Position numbers and translations under genes: made by a program. Below are positions 39,509-45,213 of a DNA stretch of 45,213 nucleotides, in pieces. Source of the DNA: Comamonadaceae bacterium (GTDB taxonomy: Bacteria; Pseudomonadota; Gammaproteobacteria; Burkholderiales; Burkholderiaceae_C); contig CANJPU010000045.1 in assembly GCA_947476285.1 (NCBI GenBank), positions 1 to 45,213 on the forward strand, in the 5' to 3' direction. The stretch's first letter is position 1. Each line of letters opens with the position of its first letter. The notes beneath the pieces were generated by a model. The model worked only from the letters and a program-made list of their open reading frames with translations, had not been told where the DNA came from and made no database searches.

Positions 39509-39972
39509 TGGAAACTTCCAACACGCAAACCAGCGGCACGGCCCGCCCCTCCAACCAGCGCCCGATCCGCGTGGTGCTAACCAAGGTCGGCCTGGACGGC
39601 CACGACCGCGGCGTGAAGGTGATCGCCCAGGCCCTGCGCGACGCCGGCATGGAGGTCATCTATGCCGGGCTGCGCCGAACGCCGGAAGAAATCGCGCGCA
39701 TCGTGCTGGAGGAAGACGCTGACGTGCTCGGCCTGTCCATCTTGTCGGGCGCGGTGGTGCCGCTGACCCAGCGCGTACATGCCGCGCTCAAGGCGCAACA
39801 GATCGACGACGTGGTGCTGGTGGTGGGCGGCATTGTCCCCGAACCGGCGCGCGCCGAACTCAACGCCATGGGCATCCAGGGTGTCTTCAGCCCAGGCACC
39901 TCGCTCAAGGAAATCGTCACATACATTCGCAACAGCGTTCCGCAGGAGCGCAAATACCAGGAGTCACGATGA
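39508..39972 (+). CDS. B12-dependent acyl-CoA mutase, small cobalamin-binding subunit
   Basis: A 154-residue Rossmann-like B12-binding domain. VVLTKVGLDGHDRGVKVIAQ contains the base-off/His-on motif D-x-H-x-x-G, whose His replaces dimethylbenzimidazole as the lower cobalt ligand. LGLSILSG and VLVVGGIVP are the other two nucleotide-loop signatures. The length fits HcmB- or IcmB-type partners with a short extra N-terminus. The start METSNTQTSG at 39508 overlaps the large-subunit stop, and its stop overlaps the thiolase ATG. Together with MeaB this makes a complete two-subunit mutase system. Confidence 0.93.
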   Translation: METSNTQTSGTARPSNQRPIRVVLTKVGLDGHDRGVKVIAQALRDAGMEVIYAGLRRTPEEIARIVLEEDADVLGLSILSGAVVPLTQRVHAALKAQQIDDVVLVVGGIVPEPARAELNAMGIQGVFSPGTSLKEIVTYIRNSVPQERKYQESR

Positions 39973-41123
39973 ACGGTCAAGAGGTCTATATCCGCGGTGT
40001 CGGATACCACCCATTCGGGAGATTTCCCGACACCTCTCTCAAGGCGCTCGCCGCCACGGCCGCGCTGGGCGCGCTAGACGATGCGGGACTGAAAATCGGC
40101 GATATGCACGCGGCGGTCTGCGCCAATGCGTACAGCGGTCTGCTCAACGGCCAGGAGTCCATTCGCGGGGAGACCTGGCTGCGCGGCATTGGCCTGGGCA
40201 CCATTCCCGTGGTGAACGTGGAAAACGCCTGCGCCAGCGGCAGCACGGCCGTGCACATGGCCTGCATGGCAATTGCCAGCGGCAACTACGATACCGTGCT
40301 GGTGGTCGGCGCCGAGAAGATGTTCGTCAACGACACCAATCGCACGCTCGCGGCACTGGCCAACTCGGCCGACACACAGCTCATGGGCAAAATCGGCATG
40401 CAGTTCTCGGCGGTGGACGCCATTCGCGTGCGCGAGATGATGGACGAGGAAGAGGTCGGCCCCGAGGCTTTTGAATGGATCACCATGAAGAACCATTCGC
40501 ATGCCGTGAGCAACCCTATTGCGCAGTACCGCAAACCCATCAGCATGGAGCAGGTGCGCGCCTCGCGCATGATTGCCGACCCGATCCGCCTGCTGATGTG
40601 CAGTGCCATCTCCGACGGCGCGGCGGCCCTGGTGCTCTCGAACAAGCCGGGACGCGGCGGTGTGCGCATTCGTGCCAGCGCCCTCACCTCGTCGCCGTGG
40701 CGGCTGGGCTCTGATGTGCCGGGCCCCACGATTGCCGCCAACAAGGCCTATGCGCAAGCGGGCATCGGCCCATCCGACCTGGACCTGGCCGAGGTGCACG
40801 ATGCGGTGTCACCGGCCGAGCTGATGCACTACCGTGAGCTGGGCCTGTGCGGCCACGGCGAAGTGGCGAAATTTGTGGCCGAGCGCGCCAGCGCCTTGGG
40901 CGGGCGGATGCCGGTCAACACCAGCGGCGGACTGAACTCGCGCGGCCATCCCGTGGGTGCCACCGGCGTGGCGCAACTGATCGAACTCACGCTGCAATTG
41001 CGCGGCGACGCGGGCGAGCGCCAGGTGCCCAACGCGCGCCTGGCCATGGCCCACAACTCGGGCGGCTGGATTGGCGAAGACCCGGCCGTCAGCGCCGTGC
41101 ACATCCTTGAAAAGACACGGTAA
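39969..41123 (+). CDS. Thiolase family protein (SCP-x/lipid-transfer type)
   Basis: A 384-residue thiolase-fold protein. The nucleophile is Cys88 in NVENACASGSTAV. His277 lies in EVHDAVSPAE and His327 in GGLNSRGHPVGATG. The C-terminal second active-site region reads AHNSGGW and lacks the CxG cysteine of classical thiolases, as in the non-specific lipid transfer/SCP-x branch. Such proteins pair with a DUF35 protein, which follows here 9 bases later. Likely roles are thiolytic cleavage of a 3-oxoacyl-CoA or a retro-aldol/Claisen step. The ATG overlaps the small-subunit stop (ATGA). Confidence 0.87.
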   Translation: MNGQEVYIRGVGYHPFGRFPDTSLKALAATAALGALDDAGLKIGDMHAAVCANAYSGLLNGQESIRGETWLRGIGLGTIPVVNVENACASGSTAVHMACMAIASGNYDTVLVVGAEKMFVNDTNRTLAALANSADTQLMGKIGMQFSAVDAIRVREMMDEEEVGPEAFEWITMKNHSHAVSNPIAQYRKPISMEQVRASRMIADPIRLLMCSAISDGAAALVLSNKPGRGGVRIRASALTSSPWRLGSDVPGPTIAANKAYAQAGIGPSDLDLAEVHDAVSPAELMHYRELGLCGHGEVAKFVAERASALGGRMPVNTSGGLNSRGHPVGATGVAQLIELTLQLRGDAGERQVPNARLAMAHNSGGWIGEDPAVSAVHILEKTR

Positions 41124-41132
41124 GGAAACACC

Positions 41133-41528
41133 ATGCTCACCAAAACCAATCCCTTCCTCTTCTACGTTGACGGCGAAGTGGCCGGCGCGCCCGGCCTCAA
41201 GGGCTCATGCTGCAAGGCCTGTGGGCTGACGGTGCTGCTGCAGATGGCCGCCTGCCCCAAATGCGGCAGCCGCGAGCTCGACGCCGTCTGCATTGGCCAG
41301 CGCGCCAAACTCGGCCACGCGGCTGAAGTGTTTCATTCGGCCGACGGATTTGAGGCGCCCTATTTCATCGGCATGATCGAGACCGAGCAAGGGCCACGCA
41401 CCTTCGCGCCCATCGCGGCCGCGCCGGGCACCAAGCTGACACCGGGCATGGCGTTGCGCTTTCAGTTGCTGGAGCGCGAGGGCGGGAGCGTGGGCTTTGC
41501 CTACGCACCGGTGGAAGGCAGCACGTGA
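41133..41528 (+). CDS. DUF35 Zn-ribbon/OB-fold protein, thiolase partner
   Basis: A 131-residue protein with an N-terminal rubredoxin-like zinc ribbon (Cys27-x-x-Cys30 and Cys41-x-x-Cys44 in CKAC and CPKC) and a C-terminal OB-fold. Archaeal and bacterial relatives bind thiolase-fold enzymes such as acetoacetyl-CoA thiolase/HMG-CoA synthase and SCP-x-like aldolases, and are thought to hold the CoA chain. It directly follows the thiolase gene. Its TGA overlaps the GTG start of the CoA ligase. Its place confirms that the thiolase is of the DUF35-dependent kind. Confidence 0.88.
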   Translation: MLTKTNPFLFYVDGEVAGAPGLKGSCCKACGLTVLLQMAACPKCGSRELDAVCIGQRAKLGHAAEVFHSADGFEAPYFIGMIETEQGPRTFAPIAAAPGTKLTPGMALRFQLLEREGGSVGFAYAPVEGST

Positions 41529-43102
41529 ACGTAGGTGACCAACTGCACAAGGCGGCGCGGCTGTACGAGCAACGTATAGCCACGCGCTGCGACGGCGAAA
41601 CGCGCAGCTTCAAGGACCTTGAAGAGCGCAGCAACCGGCTGGCCAATGCCCTGATGGCACGTGGCCTGCGGCACGGCGACCGGGTGGCAACCTGGATGGA
41701 GAACTCCATCCGCTGCGTGGAGGTGGATTTCGCACTGGCCAAGGCGGGATTGATACGCGTCTCGCTCAACCCGCGCCTCACGGCGCGCGAGGCGCAATAC
41801 ATTTTTCAGGACAGCGATGCGCGCTGTCTGATTTACGGTGCGTCCTTCGACGAGCAGATCCCCGTTGCGACGCAGGACACGCCCCGGCTGATGCTGCGCA
41901 TACGCGCTAACGAGGGCGGGCCCGCCACTGCACAAGGCAGCGAGGACTTCGAGGCCTTCATCGCCACCGGCACACACGACGCACCCGCGCAAGCCGTGGA
42001 TGGCGAAGACATCTACTGCCTGTTCTACACCTCGGGCACCACCGGCCGACCCAAGGGCGTGATGCTGTCGCACCGCGCCATGCTGCACGTCGCCTGGAAC
42101 CTGCTGATGGAAGTCGGCCCCATCGCCATCGGTGAGAAAGTGCTGCTGATGCAGCCGCTCAGCCACGGTGCGGGCTTCTTTGTTCTTCCGCAATACATGA
42201 AGGGTGGCTGCAGCATCATCATGCGCAACTTCGACCCAAGCGAGGTGATGCGGCTTGCGGCCGAGCACGAGATCGAAGTCATCAAGCTCATCCCGACCAT
42301 GCTGCAGCGCATCTTGCGCGTGCCGGGTCTGGAAGCGATGGCGCTGCCTAAACTGCGCTACATGATCTACGGTGCCAGCCCCATGCCTGCGGAGCCACTC
42401 AAGCGCGCGATCGAGGCGTTCGGCCCTGACAGGCTGGTGCAGATCTACGGCCAGAGCGAATGTCCAGTGACCTTGTCCATCCTGCCGGCCGAAGAGCATC
42501 GGCTCGACCAGCCCTACCCTAACCGGCTGCTCTCCGCAGGACGGCCGTGGAGCACGGTGGAGATGCGCGTGGTCGATGACGAGCACAAGGATGTGGCGCC
42601 CGGCGGCATCGGCGAGGTGGCCCTGCGCGGCCCTCACATGATGTCGGGATACTGGAAGCGCGAGGACCTGACGCGCCAGGCCATTCGAGATGGCTGGCTC
42701 TTGACCAAGGACATGGGCCGCATCGACGAGCATGGCTACGTGTACCTGCTGGGCCGCAAGGACGAGATGATCATCAGCGGCGGCTACAACATCGCGCCGC
42801 GCGAGGTGGAAGACGTGCTCTACCAGCACCCAGGCGTGCAGGAAGCCGCCGTCGTCGCCGAGCCCGACGACGAGTGGGGCCAGGCCGTGGTGGCCTATGT
42901 GGTGCTGCGCGACACGCACCTGGGCTGCGAGGGCGAACTTCCGCAATTCGGCCGCGACCAGTTGGGCTTCAAGCGGCCTAAGCGGGTGTACTTGATGTCA
43001 GAGCTGCCGAAAAACGCCGCCGGAAAAATCCAGAAAAGCGCACTTAAGCCGGCTTTGTCGCTAGGCTGCGTGGGCGCACCCACCATCACGGAGCACACAT
43101 GA
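41525..43102 (+). CDS. AMP-dependent acyl-CoA synthetase
   Basis: A 525-residue ANL-superfamily ligase. FYTSGTTGRPKGVMLS (168-183) is the nucleotide loop, IYGQSECP is the A5-type region, and LTKDMGRIDEHGYVYLLGRKDEMIISGGYNI leads to the hinge (core GRKDEMIISGG). The catalytic Lys lies in LPKNAAGKIQK near residue 508. The start is GTG, overlapping the DUF35 stop (GTGA). It differs clearly from the ligase at 28591-30156. In this operon it probably makes the CoA thioester that the B12 mutase rearranges. The carboxylic acid is unknown. Confidence 0.9.
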   Translation: MNVGDQLHKAARLYEQRIATRCDGETRSFKDLEERSNRLANALMARGLRHGDRVATWMENSIRCVEVDFALAKAGLIRVSLNPRLTAREAQYIFQDSDARCLIYGASFDEQIPVATQDTPRLMLRIRANEGGPATAQGSEDFEAFIATGTHDAPAQAVDGEDIYCLFYTSGTTGRPKGVMLSHRAMLHVAWNLLMEVGPIAIGEKVLLMQPLSHGAGFFVLPQYMKGGCSIIMRNFDPSEVMRLAAEHEIEVIKLIPTMLQRILRVPGLEAMALPKLRYMIYGASPMPAEPLKRAIEAFGPDRLVQIYGQSECPVTLSILPAEEHRLDQPYPNRLLSAGRPWSTVEMRVVDDEHKDVAPGGIGEVALRGPHMMSGYWKREDLTRQAIRDGWLLTKDMGRIDEHGYVYLLGRKDEMIISGGYNIAPREVEDVLYQHPGVQEAAVVAEPDDEWGQAVVAYVVLRDTHLGCEGELPQFGRDQLGFKRPKRVYLMSELPKNAAGKIQKSALKPALSLGCVGAPTITEHT

Positions 43103-44436
43103 TCAGCCAGCTCGGGCAACTGTTGTATCAAACCGGCTGGAAGTCGCTGGGCGAAGAGGCGCGCAGCAAGCTGCTGTTGTGCCTGCTGGCCAATCTGTCA
43201 GTGGCGATCGCGGGCCGCTCGGCGCTGCGCTTGCCGCGCCCGGCAACCGGCACGGGACACCTGCTGCTGGACGGCGGACAGACCGGCAGCGCCCGCGAAG
43301 CGGCCTTCCACAACGCAGCGCTGATGCATGCACGCACGCAGGACGATTTTCATCCTCTGGGCAATCTGCACATCGCTACCGTGGTGCTGCCGGCCCTGCT
43401 GGCGCAAGCCGAGCGCAACGGTGCACACCGCAGCCTGCGTGGAGAAACATTTCTTGATGCCTTGGCAGTCGGCTATGCATCGGCCACTGGCCTGTCGCGG
43501 CGCTTCTCAGCACTGAACACGCCGCGCGGCCTTCGCTCGACATGTCTGTATAGCGGCATGGGTGCGGCGGCGGCTGCGGCCCGCCTGCGCGGGCAAGATT
43601 CGCGCGGCGTGGGCAACACGCTGGGCCTGGCCTCGCAATTTGGTTTTGGCACCACGCAATGCTGGCGCGATGGCAGCGACGAATACCAGCTGCACGTCGC
43701 CAACAGTGCAAGCCAGGCGTTGCTGTGCGCCGAGCTCACCGACGGCGGCGTCATTGCGGGCGAGCACGCACTGGACGGGCCGTCGGGCTTTTACCCGGCG
43801 CTGCTCGGCGTCACGCCGCAGTTCCAGGAGATCAGCGGGGATTTCGAGCCCAACGCGGCCATCGTCGAGACCGTGCTCAAGCGCTACCCGGTGAGCGGCA
43901 TCTGCCAACCTGTGGTGCGCCTGTCGGAGCGGATCGCGCCGAGGCTGGCCGGCAAGGCCATCGCCGGCGTAGTGATCGAAATGAACGCCTTCGAGATGAA
44001 CTACCCCGGCACACTCAATGCTGGGCCAGTCTACAAGTCGTTCTCCGACCGTTTGATGAGCGCGCGCTTTTGCGCGGGCTCGGTACTGGAAGCCGGGCAC
44101 TTCGACTTCGACGCATTCCTTCGGGCTCCGTCGGACACACTGTCAAAGATGATGGCCGCCACGCAAGTGTGCGCAGGCCAGGACCTGGGCACACTGAGCT
44201 GCCGCATCACCGTGACCACGGCAGACGGCGACACCGTGCGCGATGAATTGCGCGATGGTGGCAAAGAACTGGCAATCGACTGGAACACCATCGACGAATG
44301 GTGCCTGCAGCTATGGGAAGGCGCAGGAAGAACAAGCGACGCCTTCGCACGCACCCGCGCGGCTGTGCGGGCGCTGCCGTCTTCGGGCTTCGACGCGCTG
44401 CGCGAATCGCTGTTGGGGGCATCGGTCCGAGGATGA
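43099..44436 (+). CDS. MmgE/PrpD family protein
   Basis: A 445-residue protein of the MmgE/PrpD fold, whose known members dehydrate 2-methylcitrate, decarboxylate cis-aconitate to itaconate, or hydrolyse/isomerise iminodisuccinate-like acids. RTQDDFHPLGNLHIATVVLPALLA (80-103; key residues Asp82-Asp83, His85, His91) is the active-site helix region, LGLASQFGFGTTQCWRDG the next, and the C-terminal lid is complete. It is the last gene of the mutase operon; its ATG overlaps the ligase stop (ATGA). Hydratase, dehydratase or decarboxylase action on a di- or tricarboxylate agrees with the carboxylate-binding residues of the mutase. Confidence 0.87.
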   Translation: MISQLGQLLYQTGWKSLGEEARSKLLLCLLANLSVAIAGRSALRLPRPATGTGHLLLDGGQTGSAREAAFHNAALMHARTQDDFHPLGNLHIATVVLPALLAQAERNGAHRSLRGETFLDALAVGYASATGLSRRFSALNTPRGLRSTCLYSGMGAAAAAARLRGQDSRGVGNTLGLASQFGFGTTQCWRDGSDEYQLHVANSASQALLCAELTDGGVIAGEHALDGPSGFYPALLGVTPQFQEISGDFEPNAAIVETVLKRYPVSGICQPVVRLSERIAPRLAGKAIAGVVIEMNAFEMNYPGTLNAGPVYKSFSDRLMSARFCAGSVLEAGHFDFDAFLRAPSDTLSKMMAATQVCAGQDLGTLSCRITVTTADGDTVRDELRDGGKELAIDWNTIDEWCLQLWEGAGRTSDAFARTRAAVRALPSSGFDALRESLLGASVRG

Positions 44437-44620
44437 TCCTGCCCGCGACCTGGATGCCCATGCGCAGACAATCCAGCACTTCGGGATCCAAACCCATCTC
44501 GACGCCGTGTTGTGCGATGTGCTCCAGGGCTGGGGCCATGCCCTTCAAGCCGGCGACCAACGCCTCTCTGCGCAAAAGCGGCGTCGCGCTTTGGCGCCCA
44601 GCGCCGGCGCGCCCGGGCGT
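44437..44620 (-). pseudogene. Possible 5' remnant of an unidentified gene
   Basis: Minus-strand reading gives REALVAGLKGMAPALEHIA and, after a few residues, EVLDCLRMGIQVAGRI. This alpha-helical, protein-like sequence runs from a possible TTG start at 44575 and loses its character where it meets the MmgE/PrpD gene. It would have followed the Ldh2-type gene as its operon partner. I do not recognise the family. It could also be a chance frame. Confidence 0.25.
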
Positions 44621-44625
44621 TCAGG

Positions 44626-44874
44626 CTAGCGGCCGAACGCCTGCAGCAAATCCCAGATGCGCGCGTCGATCTCGATGCCTTCGCGGGTGAGCCGCCTTCG
44701 CTCGCGAAAGGCCCGTTCCGAGGGCAGGCGGATCTCGGCCACACCCTCCTGGCGGGGCGTGGCCTTGACGCGCTCCAATGCGGCGCTGAGTTCGCGCCTG
44801 TAATCTTCAAGCGGAACGAGCAGGTCGGGCCGCATCGCGATCAGCAGATAGGCCACTTGCTTGTCTGGGCTCAT
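44626..44874 (-). pseudogene. C-terminal remnant of an Ldh2/malate-lactate dehydrogenase-type gene
   Basis: The minus strand from about 44874 to the TAG at 44626 reads QVAYLLIAMRPDLLVPLEDY, then RRELSAALERVKATPRQEG, VAEIRLPSERAFRERRRLTR and EGIEIDARIWDLLQAFGR. This is the last 80 or so residues of the LDH2/YlbC/YiaK oxidoreductase family (the L-x-P-x-E-R...R-R...E-G-I pattern). The N-terminal three quarters of the gene, with the NAD site, are missing. The break coincides with IS-like sequence starting near 44878. It is thus a truncated gene, not a functional dehydrogenase. Confidence 0.65.
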
Positions 44875-44877
44875 GCC

Positions 44878-45053
44878 TGACCCCCCCTGCGTCAGAATAG
44901 TTGTCGCCCCAATAGAACCAGAAACCCCGGGGGCGGCGATGAAGGACAGAAGTGGCTCGATACAGTCAAGCATTCAAAAGCAGAGCGGTGGCCAGGTTGC
45001 TGCCACCCGAGAGCGCAGCGGTGCAAGTCGTTGCGCCGCGATTTCAGTCATGT
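44878..45053 (+). mobile_element. Fragment of an insertion sequence with IS3-like OrfA start
   Basis: A non-coding leader of about 75 bases is followed by a transposase N-terminus on the plus strand at 44952. The left boundary is placed where the Ldh2-type gene loses its reading similarity, near TGACCCCCCCTGCG. The right boundary is placed where the transposase similarity ends. Both boundaries are estimates, and only a fragment is present. Confidence 0.45.
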
Positions 45054-45092
45054 TGTTTGACCCCATGTGACCAGTACAAACTGCTAACCTGA
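44952..45092 (+). pseudogene. Transposase OrfA N-terminal fragment
   Basis: Starting at GTG 44952 the frame reads VARYSQAFKSRAVARLLPPE, then SAAVQVV. This matches the opening of a group of IS3-family OrfA proteins (A-R-Y-S-x-x-F-K-x-x-A-V-A-R-L-L-P-P-E). After about 28 residues the similarity is lost and a TGA follows at 45090. The helix-turn-helix and the rest are missing, so it cannot be active by itself. The break suggests a second insertion or a deletion. Confidence 0.6.
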
Positions 45093-45158
45093 AGTTCCTC
45101 CCCCAAAAACCCGAGTTTTCCCAATGACGCCTACGGTAATTTTGGTTCCACGTTCTGA

Positions 45159-45212
45159 CTACATTTTGATCTGACCGATCAGTTCAAGCGCCCGCTTTTG
45201 CTTATCGCTTGG
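45159..45212 (-). CDS. C-terminal fragment of an unidentified protein at window edge
   Basis: The minus strand entering from the right edge encodes PSDKQKRALELIGQIKM followed by TAG at 45161..45159. Its place next to a broken transposase suggests the end of another IS transposase, but the family cannot be recognised from 17 residues. The bases between 45093 and 45158 hold no gene that I can see. Confidence 0.3.
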   Translation of the reverse strand, partial: PSDKQKRALELIGQIKM

Positions 45213-45213
45213 T

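Noticed and set aside
1..45213. CRISPR arrays, rRNA genes, phage genes or a replication origin
   Set aside because: No regularly spaced repeats, rRNA-like sequence, phage structural genes or origin features were seen.

Overview
The window looks like a piece of a betaproteobacterial genome, probably order Burkholderiales and near Comamonadaceae/Alcaligenaceae. The evidence is the core gene order yicC-gmk-rpoZ-spoT-greB with a divergent Ser/Thr kinase, and the large number of Bug/TctC-type periplasmic solute receptors. Both ends break inside insertion-sequence material, so the window may be a whole contig bounded by repeats.

Layout. (1) 1-5248, core: an IS3-type element has cut a Ser/Thr kinase gene after about 40 codons. 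Then come yicC, gmk and rpoZ with a strong terminator, followed by spoT and greB. (2) 5318-13111, minus strand: a seven-gene catabolic operon. It holds a formyl-CoA-transferase-like CaiB enzyme, a ThDP enzyme of the oxalyl-CoA decarboxylase/2-hydroxyacyl-CoA lyase family, a TfdA-like and a TauD-like Fe(II)/2-oxoglutarate dioxygenase, and three Bug receptors. A 17-bp palindrome precedes it. (3) 13524-13600: tRNA-Arg(ACG) with promoter and terminator. (4) 13763-18507: a hemerythrin-like gene faces a redox operon. The operon encodes a geranylgeranyl-reductase-like flavoprotein, a cNMP-binding/GltD-like/ferredoxin fusion and a DUF1990 protein. Crp/Fnr-type palindromes lie upstream of both transcription units. 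(5) 18803-31202: a PsiF protein, then a second catabolic region with a cupin, Bug, a luciferase-like flavin monooxygenase, CaiB and MaoC. An OafA-type acyltransferase follows, then a TauD dioxygenase, an MhpD-like hydratase and Bug, and on the other strand a CoA ligase and Bug. (6) 31459-32558: three small proteins. (7) 32732-44436: a tightly coupled operon built around a two-subunit B12-dependent acyl-CoA mutase. It has an IclR regulator, a maleylacetate-reductase-like dehydrogenase, a MeaB G protein, two Bug receptors, mutase large and small subunits, a thiolase, a DUF35 Zn-ribbon/OB protein, a CoA ligase and an MmgE/PrpD protein. (8) 44437-45213: gene remnants and broken IS material.

The three catabolic blocks share one design. 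Bug proteins capture organic acids in the periplasm, a CoA transferase or ligase activates them, and unusual carbon chemistry follows: 2-oxoglutarate dioxygenases, a ThDP lyase, a flavin monooxygenase or a B12 mutase. No TctA/TctB permease is present for the eight Bug receptors. The most novel candidates are the B12-mutase operon, the dioxygenase/ThDP-lyase/CoA-transferase operon (a possible bacterial alpha-oxidation pathway) and the cNMP-sensor/GltD/ferredoxin fusion. All substrates are inferred from family membership.
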